From: Pseudoscleropodium purum
Taxonomy: Eukaryota > Streptophyta > Bryopsida > Hypnales > Brachytheciaceae
Direction of reading: 5' to 3'
DNA length: 64,000 nucleotides
NCBI GenBank assembly: GCA_963969395.1
Contig: OZ017796.1
Span: 18,354,501-18,418,500, forward strand
This document shows positions 47,003-59,462 of this stretch, in pieces. The position numbers were made by a program, and so were the translations under genes. Position 1 is the stretch's first letter; each line of letters opens with the position of its first letter. Below the pieces are notes generated by a model. That model had not been told where the DNA came from. It ran no database searches and saw nothing but the letters and a program-made list of their open reading frames with translations.

Positions 47003-47721
47003 GGGCTGATTGCAAGAAACACTTGTCCTTTTTGTATGTCCCCTTGGTATCCTTAGATGTGTTTTTTCTCATAACTTTTATGGTTTAAGTTCATTTTAGC
47101 TGAAATTTGGAAGAAAGGTGCGTGTTGTTGATCTAGATGTTTAATATTTTTTTTAAATTTAAAAAATAAATCATTATTTTTAAAGTGGCCCCGATTAGGT
47201 GTCTACCTTGGTTGTTTGGGGGTTTTCAATCCTATTTGGGGACCAAAAATGCGATTCTAAAGCCAAGGTTTTGCCATGTTGTAGATGGGCTAACATTCTA
47301 AAGACATCTTATGAGATTTTTGGCAAAGAGCCCGGTGTAAGGGTTGTACATGGGTTGAAAGTGGACATTGTTTGCACAAGCACTTTGAAGAGGGGAAAAT
47401 TTTTCATGATGATTTTTTTGTTCACATGAGACTAAAGAGAAGATTAGAAAAATTTCTTTTTTTCTTTTAATTTTTTTACTATTTTCTAAAAATCAAATTC
47501 AAAAGCATCTATTTTCTTGCATTTTTCTAGGCTTCTTTTGTTGTGCATAACTTTTAGAGATAAAATTTTCTAGGTCTGATTTTTCTCACATATACTATTA
47601 TGAATGCTTTACAAATTATCCATATTTTATTGTATTTAAAAAAAATTATTTCAAAAGTCACAGTACTATAGAAATAAGGCTATTTTGAGCCAAAAAGGAC
47701 AAGCGTTTCTTGCAATCACCT
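47003..47721. mobile_element. TIR element, 719 bp, about 30-bp imperfect terminal inverted repeats
   Basis: Left end GGGCTGATTGCAAGAAACAC continues TTGTCCTTTTTG. The right end is the complement of AGGTGATTGCAAGAAACGCT continuing TGTCCTTTTTGG. TTA flanks both ends. Length and termini match the 44253 element, although the interiors differ. A short frame at 47199-47429 has no recognisable domain. Confidence 0.7.
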
Positions 47722-48269
47722 TTAGAGTTAATTAGATATCCAACATTTAAAACTTTTTTCTAATCATTGAAATATACATGAAGTAAGGGCCACTTTATAT
47801 GTATCAATTAGTGGGTATAATTAAAAAAATGCACTCATATTTGTAGAACTTATTCTCCTACTTACATTACAAATGATTGGTAGAATTGTTCTTGTCTTTT
47901 AGTACTTTTCTGTCCATTAGGCTTTACATGTAAGCCCACCCTAAGCTCACAGATCAAACTTCGCCTTGCAATGTGTACATTCTAAAGTCTAACATTCACT
48001 TGAAATAATCCATTTACTATTAGTATTCATTCATGAAAAGCTCAAGCTTGTTTAACTCATATACAACACCACAACCATTTTCTAATAGATGAATGACAGG
48101 GAATCTTGTTGTGTAAGAGAGAAGTGCAACTATTCATCCTCAAAATTTTATGGGAAAAGGGAAGATCTTCTACGGAAGCTTCACTTCCAATGAGTGTTTT
48201 CTTGCATTTTCTTAATCCAAAAATGCACATGATATCAAAGCAAATGATTTCCACAGAGACCAATCCAGC

Positions 48270-49840
48270 GTTCAAGGATTAAAGTTCAATGTCAGGAACC
48301 GGCCAACCAGAAGTCCAAAGCCAACTAGGAATGTAAATAATTTCCAAATGCAAGATTGCAAGAATGCACTAGAGCCCGAGAACCAAATGCAAAATTGCGG
48401 GAAGTCATCATTTTCGATATTGAAAACGGAAACCGCCAGTGACACAGACTCCCGAGAAGCAGCAACCACGGATTGAAGCCATTGTGCCGGCTGCAATGGA
48501 GTTGCAATGGAATTGCAGGGAGCAAGGACCAAGGAACACGGTTCGATGCACTGGAATGGGCTTGGAATTGGCTTGAGGAGAGAGACATACTGTATATATA
48601 CACTGTATGTAGGGAGTCCGGTGAAGAGTCTCCGTGGAGAGAGCGGAGAAACATGTCGGGATGCGTGCATTCTTCGACTGGAGATTGGGCTCCTTAGTCA
48701 CGTGCAGGGTTGCTTGGATTTGATGGAATGATTGGACTCAACAGAAAATTTGGGTGCCAACTAGCGCCGTTCGGTTGAGTTTTGTCAGCTACAATTTTCG
48801 TTTCATTTCCATATTGAACAGTTTTTTTCAAGTATTGGTTTCGGGTTTTTTTCTCTACTTTTAACATAAATAGAAATTTTATAGATTTTTCCTTGTTTTT
48901 TCCCCATATTTTCAAATTGTAATCAGTTTTTTTTTTCCAATTTCAACACTTAGCTGTAGTGTAAGGTTTTAAGTTTCAACCGGTTGTATTCATTGAAGAT
49001 GAGAGTGTGTCATGTATACTCTGAAAAGAGTAGAGGTAGCTACTACCCTATGAATGGGTCAACTTTGTAAATAATCAACCAAAATTTGAAGCATGTCGAA
49101 AGTTTGTTAAATTTGTAAACTAATATAAAAAAAACGAAGAAATTTTTTGTTGATGATTTTTAGTTTCTTGTGAAATCTGAAATGCCAAAATTTAATAAAA
49201 AAAACCAACTAAAATGTATAAAAAATCAAGAATATTAAAATTGAAAACGACATTTCGTAGGGTGCGAATTCACAATTAAACCATTTTCACACATAGGTTA
49301 GGTGTTGAAACTGACCTAAGAGTACGGTAGTAGAAATACACTCTTGGCAGCCACCGCCACCGCCACCACCACCACCACCTCCAGACTTACGCAAATGTTG
49401 GGAAGAGAATTGTTGAAGTCATTCTCGGATAGTGCAAATGCCTTGCGGACTCCCCATTCCCGGACATGAATGATTCATTCTGAACTTGAAAAGATTTGAT
49501 CGAGGAGCAACAGTCTCAATTCCAAGGGATGCAGATAATGAAGCTCTTGATGTTATATATAGTCTTGGTATTCTCTACGATTTGAATTCCATCGATTCAT
49601 GCGAATTGAAGGCCGGCTGGTCGCCTTTCTGCCATGTGGCCAGGACGAGCAGAATCACATGGCAACTGGCCGAAGCCTTGATTTCGTGGTCAAAATCGAG
49701 CAAGTATTGTACTCTGGTATTGAAATCTGTGGAAAAAATTGGGTGCCGGTGTGCATGACGAGACGGCAATGAAGGGAAGATCACGGCGGAAGGAGATCGT
49801 CCCTGGTTCTTAACTGCGGAATTGACAGGAGAAGAGTGCC
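48270..49840 (+). promoter_or_regulatory. Region upstream of CFAP52: GC-richer island, dispersed repeat, CCA/CCG repeat, probable 5' leader
   Basis: 48270-48720 is less AT-rich than its flanks, with overlapping open frames on both strands matching nothing I recognise. It holds a TATA-like CTGTATATATACA near 48591 and a G-box CACGTG at 48699-48704. 48740-49040 is a dispersed repeat also present in CFAP52 intron 9. A (CCGCCA)n/(CCA)n microsatellite lies near 49350-49382. 49383-49840 is moderately GC-rich and probably contains the CFAP52 5' leader; a 90-codon frame at 49486-49758 ends before the CFAP52 start and has no family resemblance. No transcription start can be fixed. Confidence 0.4.
48740..49040 (+). 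repeat. Dispersed repeat upstream of CFAP52 (partner in intron 9)
   Basis: Shares with 54680-54990, in order: TTTTTTTCAAGT.TTG.GTTT, TTTTCTCTA.TTTTTA, TAAATAGAAATTTTA.AGATT, and GTTGAAGATAAAGATGAGA-like. Same orientation as the intronic copy. Element type unknown. Confidence 0.6.
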
Positions 49841-52800
49841 ATGGCGGTGCGGCCACTACCACTGCAAGCCTGTCTGGGATTCGGAGGTACCGTGGGCAAT
49901 GGCCTCATCCTGCACCCGGACAAGAAGACGCTCATCTACCCTCTTGGCACCACTATCGTGTTACGCAACAAAGTAATCAACACAACCCATCATTCACGAA
50001 AATTCACAGTTGTTGCTACATTCAACCCTAACTTCTTGATCAAGCCATGGCGAGAAATTGCCATATTCAACCCTAAATTTGATCACTGGGACCACTTTTG
50101 TTAACGCCATGATTGGTTGATGATTGACGGGTCGGTCGTGTGTGCAGGGGGACTTGACGAAGCAAGAGTTTCTGCAAGGCCACAACAATCGCGTATCATG
50201 CGTGCAGGTGTCAAAAAGCGGCAAATTCCTCGCCAGTGGTCAGGTCTCGCCCATGGGATTCTCCGCTCCCATCATCGTCTGGGACTACGCCGCCCGCAAA
50301 ATCCTGCACCGGCTTGTCCTCCACAAGGTCGGCAAAAACCAAATCCCTTCGTCTTCGATTTCCTGTCACACAGAATTTCAAACTTGCGATCGATTTCATT
50401 GCACCCAATCGAGATTGACAATGTCTGAGATTCCAATGGTACGGTACGTGGGATGCTGCAGGTGAAAATCCAGGGGCTCGATTTCTCGTTCGACGACGAG
50501 CTGCTCACGTCGTACGGGGGGACAGACGATTGCAAGCTGGTCATCTGGCGAACCAAAACAGGTCATGATCTTTACTCTCGATCCGTTTAATAGATCGCAG
50601 ACTAGTTGGGAAGTTGCGAAGGGTAGATTCGTTGACCGGAATTGAATGTGGGGATGTGGATCGATGCATGATTGTATGCAGGTGAGGCCATCTGCGGAAG
50701 CCCGACGCCACAGGATCACGCCATCTCTGCGAAGTGGGCCAACAATACGCGCAACATCCTCATTACCACAGCGGACATGAAGATCAACGTGTGGAAAGTG
50801 GACGCCGAGAATAGGAAGCTCTATCCTGCAACCTGTGATACCGGGAAACGAAAACGGGTCAACCAGTGCGTGGTATGCTTACTCCCATTCCTCCATCACA
50901 ATACCGCCAATTGAGAATTCGTAGCATATGAGAGTATCTCCACCACAATGAATGTTAATCAGAGGTTGTGGGTAACATTTAAAAAAACTGGTCTCACTAC
51001 CACCTCACCAGCACCGGAGAAATTCAATATGGGAATTGGACAAATGTCCCTTTGTGTTCAAATTCCATTCCTAGTGTATCCTATTCTATTATCACTGGAA
51101 ATTGACTCTGGAATTCTTCAAAAATTCCATAGATGCACATTTTGGATTTCTCCTGTGCAGTTGAAAATGGTTTTGAAGTGAACCACAATTGTTCACTTCA
51201 ACTACAAACTTTTCAATTTAGGCCATTTTCAAACTATATTTGAGACACGCTCACGTGTAGCACTGCTTCCACTATGCTGAGGTAACTTGTAAGATTGACA
51301 ATTTCAATTAATACAATTTGGTAAGATTCTAAATGCCGGAAACGGGATTCGCAAGAAATTTTCCCTTCAATAAGTTTTTCATTCAGCTATAGATTGAAGT
51401 TTGGTATGATCGTACTAAGCTCTGCCATTGTAACTGAGATTTGCCAATCATAGAATGGAAATTCCCTCGACATTAGCCTGTCGATCTGACATAAGAACTG
51501 TGTCGTTCTAAGTACCTGCTCCTAATTGAACGTCAATTCCGTTAAATTGGCGATTTTCAATTCGCCAAGTTGACATTTACATAGCTTTTTGTGCCATAAG
51601 AGCAGATTGCATTTCATCACAACAACATTGTGCACTGCTAAGATTTTACCCCATCTCCCTCCCGGCTCCCGAACTCAATTCACTTTCTTCCTTGGTTGAG
51701 GGTCCACGGCGCTATATCATTGCAATTGAGCCAATTTAACGAAGTTGACGTTCTTGCGAATTTGATCGATCTGTAGCTGTCTGCACATACGAGCGCAGGT
51801 CATCGACGAAAAGGACGAGTTCATGTACGTGGGCACCCGCAGCGGCGACGTGATGCAAGTGAGCCTTGGCCCAATGCTCTACCGCGCAGGCGGCCCCCAG
51901 ACCTTCATCGAGATGGGCATCCTGTGCATCCAATTCACCCCTTTCAAGGACCTAGTGGTGGGCGGCGGCGACGGCACCGTGAACCTCCTTCGCCTCCCCA
52001 CTTTCAAGAACGTGAAGCGCATCAAGCTCCAGGGCGCCGTCACCTCGCTCTCCGTCGCTTCCCAAGGCACCAAGGGCAGCTTCGAGGTGTACGCGGGCAC
52101 CCAGATGGCGCAGCTGTACCTGGTGAAGTACGACGGCGCCAAGAACGCCATGAGCGCCACGCTCGTCCAGAGCTGCCACTTCAACCGTATCAACGACATC
52201 GCATTTCCCAAAGATTACAGCGACCTGTTCGCCACGGCGAGTTCCAACGACGTGCGGCTGTGGAACCTCAAGGAGATGAAGGAGATTCTCCGCATCGAAG
52301 TGGCAAGTGTGGAATGCGAGCTGAAAGACAGCTTGAACCAGGAGTGCTATTGCTGTGCATTTATGCCGGATGGGAAGACGATTGTCAGCGGGTGGAGCGA
52401 TGGACGGATACGGGCGTATGCGCCGCAGACGGGGAAACTGCAGTATACCATTGTGAATGCGCATCAGAGGATGGGAGCGTTTGTGGGATCCGACAATACG
52501 GTACGCAGTCAAGACCCGAGTTTCCACTAATATTTCACTTAAAATCATCGTATTAATTAACATCCAAGAGATGGCTTGCTACGAGGGGGAACGTAGATCT
52601 GAAGCTTCTGGGGCAAAATCAATGATAGTTGACAAGATTCCAAAAATAAATTCTTTTTGCAAGTTCCGTTTTCTTCCCATCTGGATGTGAATCAATTCAG
52701 TACCTTGCACAGTAACGAAGCATCCAGTGATCAACCTAGCCACATCTCTAAAAAATAGACAAAATCTATTTCGTAGCATACGTTATTGGACTTCATCCAT

Positions 52801-55800
52801 TTCCTATAGCCCCTAAGTAAAGACGGTGAACTAAACCATTAAATTTAAACTCAAGATGATGGTGAACAAACGGTTCAAACAATGAGTTTGTTGAAACCTT
52901 GTTATCTCAAATATATTTTGGCATACCACATGGGAGCCATGTAAGCACCACATTTTCAGGTTCATTCTTGTTACTTGTGGAGTCAACATTGTGTGAAAAT
53001 AAGGTGAAATTAGGACAAAAATATTATTGCACCAATCAAGGAGCAAAATTTCTTGCTATCTCAAGCTCGTTGATTTGATATGTGCCATCTAAAATGACCC
53101 TACATCGTTAAATCTGAACTGAATACGTGGAGACTATTTTATAAACAAGTGAAGTTGGGTAAGCCTATCCGTCTTTAGCATTTGAAGATAGAAGGCTCAA
53201 CTCACAGACTTTTGTTAAAAACGGATTAGACTTTGTTTTGTATTAGTTCAAAACACTGTTTGAAGCTTCAGGATTTTTTTTTAAAATGTATTGTGTTGAT
53301 TATATATTTGTTTTGAATTGGATTCTGTATTTTCTGCTTTGACAGAAATGTTTTCAAGGGGTGACTTCAATTGCTACAACTTCGGACAGCTTGCGGATCA
53401 TCAGTGGTGGCATCGAAGGGAACGTAAGGATTCTCAGAAACGAGCTCTTGAAGTCATTACAGAATTTATCTTCTACAAATGAATTTGCAAGCCTGATTAT
53501 CAAGGCTTCGTTGCAGTCGGCCTCAAAACTCTTCACAAGCTGGTTCAAGTGTTATTACATATTTTTGTGCTTTGGGATGGGCCAGGTTCGGGTGTGGAGA
53601 ATTGGCAGCCAGAGCCACTCTATGCTTGCTTCAATGAAAGCCCACACGCAGGCCTGCACATATCTTGCGGTACCATTCCTCCACATGGTTAATTTTTTCT
53701 TATTAATCTTGCATGACTTGAGTTTGAACTGGATATAACCTTTGAGAATTGGGACTCAAGAAGCTTATTGGATATAATGTCCAGTTGTTTCATAAGATTT
53801 TGAATGTTAGAAATTTGTATTTTTTGGTTGATCGAAGGGTTCACAAAGCTTACGAGTTTTATCCTTCTTCCCACCACCTAACAAGAAAATGACATAGTTT
53901 CTTGGACTTGATGACATTACGAACAAAATAAAGCTTTGAGGGTTGAGAAGTTCAAGAAGGTTATCAAGTAAAATGCCAAGTCATTTCATTAAATTTTGAA
54001 CATCTGCATTCGAATTTGCTGTTGCTCAAACATTGAGCTAAAAGAGTATGGATTGTTTCATTCCCTCTTGCCACCAACAAACGATCAGGAGCGAAACGTG
54101 AGAGTGAAATTACCTTGAAACTCAGACTTGGCATTACAACAACGGCTATTGAATTAGAAGCTAACCATTTAAGGTGGGCGATGGGCAGGTGAAGAAAAAC
54201 AACACCGAGTGTGTCTCATGCAGCAACGATGGGTCATGCATGGTTTGGGATCTTACAGTAAGTGACGAAAAGTACTACTATTTCGTTAAATTGGTGCAAT
54301 TCTAAGCACCCCAAACTGCAGGCATTTATCTGCACAAAGCTCTCAAAAATAGAGATTTAGATTTCAGGGTGCTCGCCCTGAAAATGCAAAAAAGTCATGG
54401 AATTCCGCCAATTTGGCCTTTTTCTAATACCTAGTAATGTCCATTGCAGTATCTACGATAGCTTCCACTTTCAAGTAGGATTCATAACAAACTGATGGGG
54501 TGGGTGGGTGGGTGTTTGACCTAATTGTGCAGAGGTATACACGAAACAACAGCATGGGAGCCAGCAATTTCTTCAAGTCGGTGAATTATCACCCTGACGA
54601 AAGCCAGCTTCTCACTTGCGGCACAGACAGGAAGGTATTGGAATCCCACACCAAAACGTACACGAAAACGAAAACCAGTGTTGGGGATATTTTTTTTGAG
54701 CTTTACCAGCTATTTTCCTTTAGTTTCAATACTCAATTGATTTTTCAAGTTTTGAGTTTGGTTATTTTCTCTATTTTTTACTCTAAATAGAAATTTTAAA
54801 GATTTTTTCATTGGGATTTTTCTAATGTTTTCATATTGCAACTAGGATTTTCCTAATTCCACAAGCTAACTTTGAACTAGTTGTGAATTTTTTCTAGACT
54901 TATTGAAATACATCTAGAGTCTATTGTTGAAGATAAAGATGAGAGGATAGGGTATGTAATTATAACGTTGACCTCAAGCCCATTGTGAATAGAGCCAATT
55001 TGTTGAGGAAGTTCAGCTAACTATGAGGCATAGGTAGCAAATGCTACCTTTGTTGTCTAGTTTTAAGGAGGACTACATGACAACTACATAATACACACAA
55101 TGTAATCTTACAACTCTAAATCAATAATAAATGTTAGGAGAACTAGAATTTGGTTATCAATTAATGGTAGATTGCCCAATCAATCCATTTTCAATCATTT
55201 TCATCCTTGTTCATAAATGCAACCACTTTTATCCATTTGAAGTCTTAAAACATCTTTTGGGTATTCTTAATATATTGTGTAATATAGATTTTTTAAGCTC
55301 TATTTTGCAAGTATTTTATATTTGTGCAAGTATCTTTCACCTCAAAAATTGACTTTTTTTTCAAATTAGAAATTGTCCTTTAAAAAAGACTTTAGTTAGT
55401 AAGTAAGTAATATAAAAAAAAAAAATTTAAATCATCCAATTTTGAAAGATTAAATTTATAGCTAGTCAAAAGCAAAGATTTGATGCAAAAATGAGTAGTA
55501 TCCAATTCACAAATCCAATTTAGAAGGGCTTTTTAAGTTTTTGGTTTTAAATTTGATCAATAAATACTACTAAGTGCAATGATAGATCCCATGCTATGAT
55601 ATAAACTATGAATTATATTTTACAACTTTGTCCAAAAATCATTACTAAATTATTCTTCACAATCACATTTTATTACACATCTTTACATTTTGGTGAATGT
55701 GGACTACCTCAAAAAACTTTAGGGAATAAATATGTCATTTGCATTGACATTATGTATGATAATATATGGAAGTCAAAGATTTGGTTGTCCAAAATAATCT

Positions 55801-58800
55801 TGTAGTTAGTACCAACAAAGGATATTGAAACTAGATGAGGTTCTATCTCTTTTTTTAGCAAAGCTACAAATATTATAAGAATCTTTGTTGCTTACTTCTT
55901 AGTGCAATTGCATTGAAGTAACTACACCTAAAATTATCCAAATATGCTTTTGAAATACATTCCCATTAAAGTTCATATTAGGTTCTATTGAGAGTCAAAA
56001 GCAATAAGTCTTAATTTCCTTATCGTGTATTTTTCAAATACCATATAAATAAACTATGAATTTTTGCAATGCTAAAATAAGTGCATCAAAAATCAGCACA
56101 AGGCTTTCGTGATTAGAAGCTATACATTTTAGGCCCAAATCCCTAAAGGTCAGTCTTGGTAGCCAATTGCCATTAAATAGGCACATATCTATGCAAATGT
56201 AACTAATAGCACATTAGAGTCAAAGGTACAAATTTGGACAATCAATAACATTGTATACAAATTTTATTGGTTCAATTTAGATGTGACAAAACATTGTATA
56301 ACCAAACAATGATTCTTCCTATATAGAAAAAGTATCATGCCTCTCTAGATGCATGTGAGGGACTTATCACTTAGTTCAAGGATTGGATTGGCTGAAGAGC
56401 CATATCAAACAATTTTTTTCAATGTAGTGGTTCCCTTTTCCATCCTAGAAAAGGGACCCATGCCTCATTGGTTAACAAATGTAAGTTATATGAGATGAGT
56501 ATATATCAATGAAATAAAAAATTGAAACTATGTATGGTTGTTGTACATTTGATAATTCTAAATATAAAATTATGGCAAATAGTGTCATTTTTCTAAGATG
56601 GTTTCCAATAGATTTTCCTTAGCATGTGTTGATGCAATTGGCCCGTGTCCTCATTAAGTACAATTCCAAATGATGAGGTTGTGTGTGTAGATTACATTTT
56701 GGGATGCATATGATTGTCAAGCAATTCGAGTAATCGATGGGTCCTTCTCGGCCGAGATATTGAGTTTGGATGTAGGGCCCGATGGCGAGGGCTTCGTTAG
56801 TGGAGGTGGGGACCGGGAGGTGAAGCTTTGGAACTACAATGAAGGCCATTGCTACTTTGTTGGCCTTGGTCACAGTGCTAGCATTACCAAGGTACTTCAC
56901 TTTGCCTTCTCTCTTATCTAAGTTAGAGCATGTAGCCGCATTCAATTGGGTTCTAATTCAATAAAAATTCAATTTATTATTTTTGTCTAAAAGTGTCACT
57001 TATAATTTTTTGGTTGGTTGAAAACCTCTTGGAAATGCAATGTGAAAATTGAATTTCAATAACAATATGTTGATTCAAAATCATGTTGGTTTCTACATTT
57101 AGTTAGTAGAACAGAAGAGTCTTGGAGCATCAAGCTACTTTGTTAGAGCTTGGTGACATAGCAGTCCATATAGACACCAAGGAAGTTCTCACATTGTAAC
57201 TTGACGCTCAAAGACCTCCTTTCTACTAGATTAGTATTTTCATAATTTTATTAATCTTAATCCATGTAAATGGGATCAATGATCTCAAATGTGATTATCG
57301 TATTTATATCAAATTACTAAAATTACTACCAAAGTATACTAAAATATCAAATTTGACGACATGGTGCAACCTAATGTTTTTGGGTTACTAAAAAATTCAT
57401 TGTAGAACATAGTAGTATATAAATGGAAGAGATTCTAACATTCATGGTTTAGAGTTGGGTACCCTACTATACGGTAATCATGGCACCCATTACAAGCAAG
57501 TGCATAGCCATAGGAATATAGTAGAACTACCCATTTCCAACCAAGGATTCATACCCAACTTGTGGGGTGCACTATTTCCAACCAAAGTTTAAAATGTGTT
57601 TTTCCTCCTTTTCAAAGTTGGGACTAATCAAATTATAATGCATGTCCTAAAGTAGTGAGCAGGGAAGTAGTTTTGAAATGATCAGAATTAGAAAACTTTA
57701 CATATTTGGTACATGGGTTTGAACCAATTGTTATCTTTTGAAATTCATAATAATTTCAATTCAGAGCATACAATTACCAAAAAAATTGCAATCTAAGTGA
57801 TTTCTATCTTCCAACATGGTAGGAAATTTACATTGCCTTATACTACTTCAAAGCATATGTGGAATCACTAAAGTGTTCGACTATGGGTGGTTCTACCAAA
57901 TACTTGGGGGTTCACATTTGTTGTAGTTACATTAATTTTTAAAGGAGGAGGTATGTTTTTCAACAAGAATTGTTAGAAATTGCCATTTTTTGGTACATTG
58001 GTCAAAATTGAAAGTAAAAACATTTTTTTGAACCTTAGCCATGCAAAATTGGTGTAGTGGACTATTATGGAAATGGGGAGACTAAATTTTAGCCCATTCA
58101 ACCACATAAATTGAAAGATTGTGATGTTTGAGGTGAAAAAAACAACTTCTTTTTATTCTTGCAAAACAAGGTTGTAAAGTAAATTGGCTATACAATGGTC
58201 ATTTTTTTATGATTTCTTTTACAATAAGGAAAATTTCTCTCTAAAAATTGAAGCAGTGAAAATTTAGGAACCAACATTTTAAATGTGTGAAAGAAAAATT
58301 CAAGAATTTTAAAAATGAAAATTTCAAGATAATAACATTTATAGTTAGATAAAAAAATGGGTTTTTTTTTCCAAACTTGTCCAACAAGGTTAGTAGAGTT
58401 TTGAATCCTCTTGAAATGAGATTTTTGCTCTTCGTGTAGTAGTTTTTTTTAATTGCATATTGTATCATATTGGTTACATACATGCCAAATTGCAAAAGTA
58501 GATCAAGAATTTAGCAAAAGATGTCAAAATTGCCTAAGCTCCCTAGATTTTTTTGGATAGCATAACTTTTGCTTTGGGAATTTAATCAATTCTCTTTTAC
58601 ATGATCACAAAGGGAATGAATGTCTATACCTTGTGTTAAATTTTCAAAAACATACATTTGTTTTTTACTTCATCATTACCTACCTAAATTCCAAATGTTC
58701 CTTGAACAAGCATTTAGTCCTTTATGGGTTAAAATTATATGGCCATTGTCTTTCTTTCTCATATCTAGAAACACTTGTGTATATTTGATGAAATGTCCTT

Positions 58801-59462
58801 GATGAAACAATAGGGGTCATTACACCTTCTTCTCCCTATTCTCAATTTGTAAATAATGAGGTCGTGGCATTCTCTCCTTGACTTGCAAAGGGCCCATTTT
58901 CTTCATATTGAAAAGTTTTTCTTTTCTTTTCCTTTGAACGTGAAGAATGGATGTAAAGATCAAGAAACCATGAAGATTGTGAAGCCGTAGAGAAGATTAA
59001 CAAGTTGTGTCCATTCTCATTTTCACACAATGAAAAGGGGAGTCGCACTTTCTTCATGGAGAAGGGCTCCCATTGGCTCCTCCTTTCACTCCACACCTTC
59101 TCGTTCTTCATAGAAGTTTCATTCTCGGAGAAGGTGTGACAACCCCTAATGCAATTTAGATTGGCAAAGCTTCCTTGTCATGGCTTGAATTATGAACGAC
59201 TATGGAGTATTTTTTTTTTTTTTTTTCCCTCTCATCATTTCCTATGGAGAACACCTTGAATTGCTTGACAATGTTATGATTTTCTCATAAGTGAGGTGGA
59301 TCGACAACTGTGATGCAGATAAAGATTAGCCCCAACATGAAGAAGATTGTGTCTGTCGGAGAGGATGGTGCCATCCTGATCTGGGACTACAGAAAACCAA
59401 TCTCAGATTCGCCGCCAGACCCCAACAAGGTAACAGTGAAGAGCCCAGGCTCCCCCAAGTGA
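49841..59462 (+). CDS. CFAP52: Cilia- and flagella-associated protein 52 (CFAP52/FAP52, formerly WDR16), complete 11-exon gene
   Basis: CFAP52 is a double WD40-propeller microtubule inner protein inside the B-tubule of axonemal doublets. In a land plant its expected site is the sperm flagellum. Exons read here: 49841-49972, 50148-50327, 50462-50561, 50682-50872, 51799-52500, 53346-53423, 53586-53669, 54189-54257, 54533-54634, 56691-56891, 59319-59462. All ten introns are GT-AG; nine are phase 0 and intron 3 is phase 1. The joined frame is open for 660 residues against about 620 in animals. Propeller strands ending in WD-type motifs: IIVWDY (86-91), LVIW (130-133), INVW (172-175), VRLW (353-356), VRVW (462-465), MVWD (507-510), ITFW (547-550), VKLWNY (590-595), ILIWDY (632-637). 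Family signatures include IYPLGTT near residue 35, SGQVSPMGF near 74 and AICGSP near 140. The start is an ATG in good context (GCCATGG) giving the family's usual N-terminus. The last exon could instead splice at AAG|GTAACA near 59429, but the short terminal tail and TGA fit the family. Confidence 0.93.
54497..54512 (+). other. G-quadruplex consensus next to the 3' splice site of CFAP52 intron 8
   Basis: Four G-runs (GGGG, GGG, GGG, GGG) are separated by single T loops, the densest parallel G-quadruplex pattern. It ends about 20 bases before the AG at 54531-54532 that begins exon 9, where a polypyrimidine tract would normally lie. Confidence 0.7.
54680..54990 (+). repeat. Dispersed repeat within CFAP52 intron 9 (partner at 48740)
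   Basis: Begins right after exon 9 and matches the upstream copy in the same order and orientation. Intron 9 is 2.06 kb; apart from this repeat it is featureless AT-rich DNA. Confidence 0.6.

Noticed and set aside
49486..49758. 90-codon frame just upstream of CFAP52
   Set aside because: Ends before the CFAP52 ATG, shows no similarity to the CFAP52 N-terminus or any domain I know; probably leader or intergenic sequence.
51879..52563. Long frames of 110, 203 and 210 codons in other frames of CFAP52 exon 5
   Set aside because: They overlap the strongly supported WD40 coding frame and arise from its GC-rich composition.
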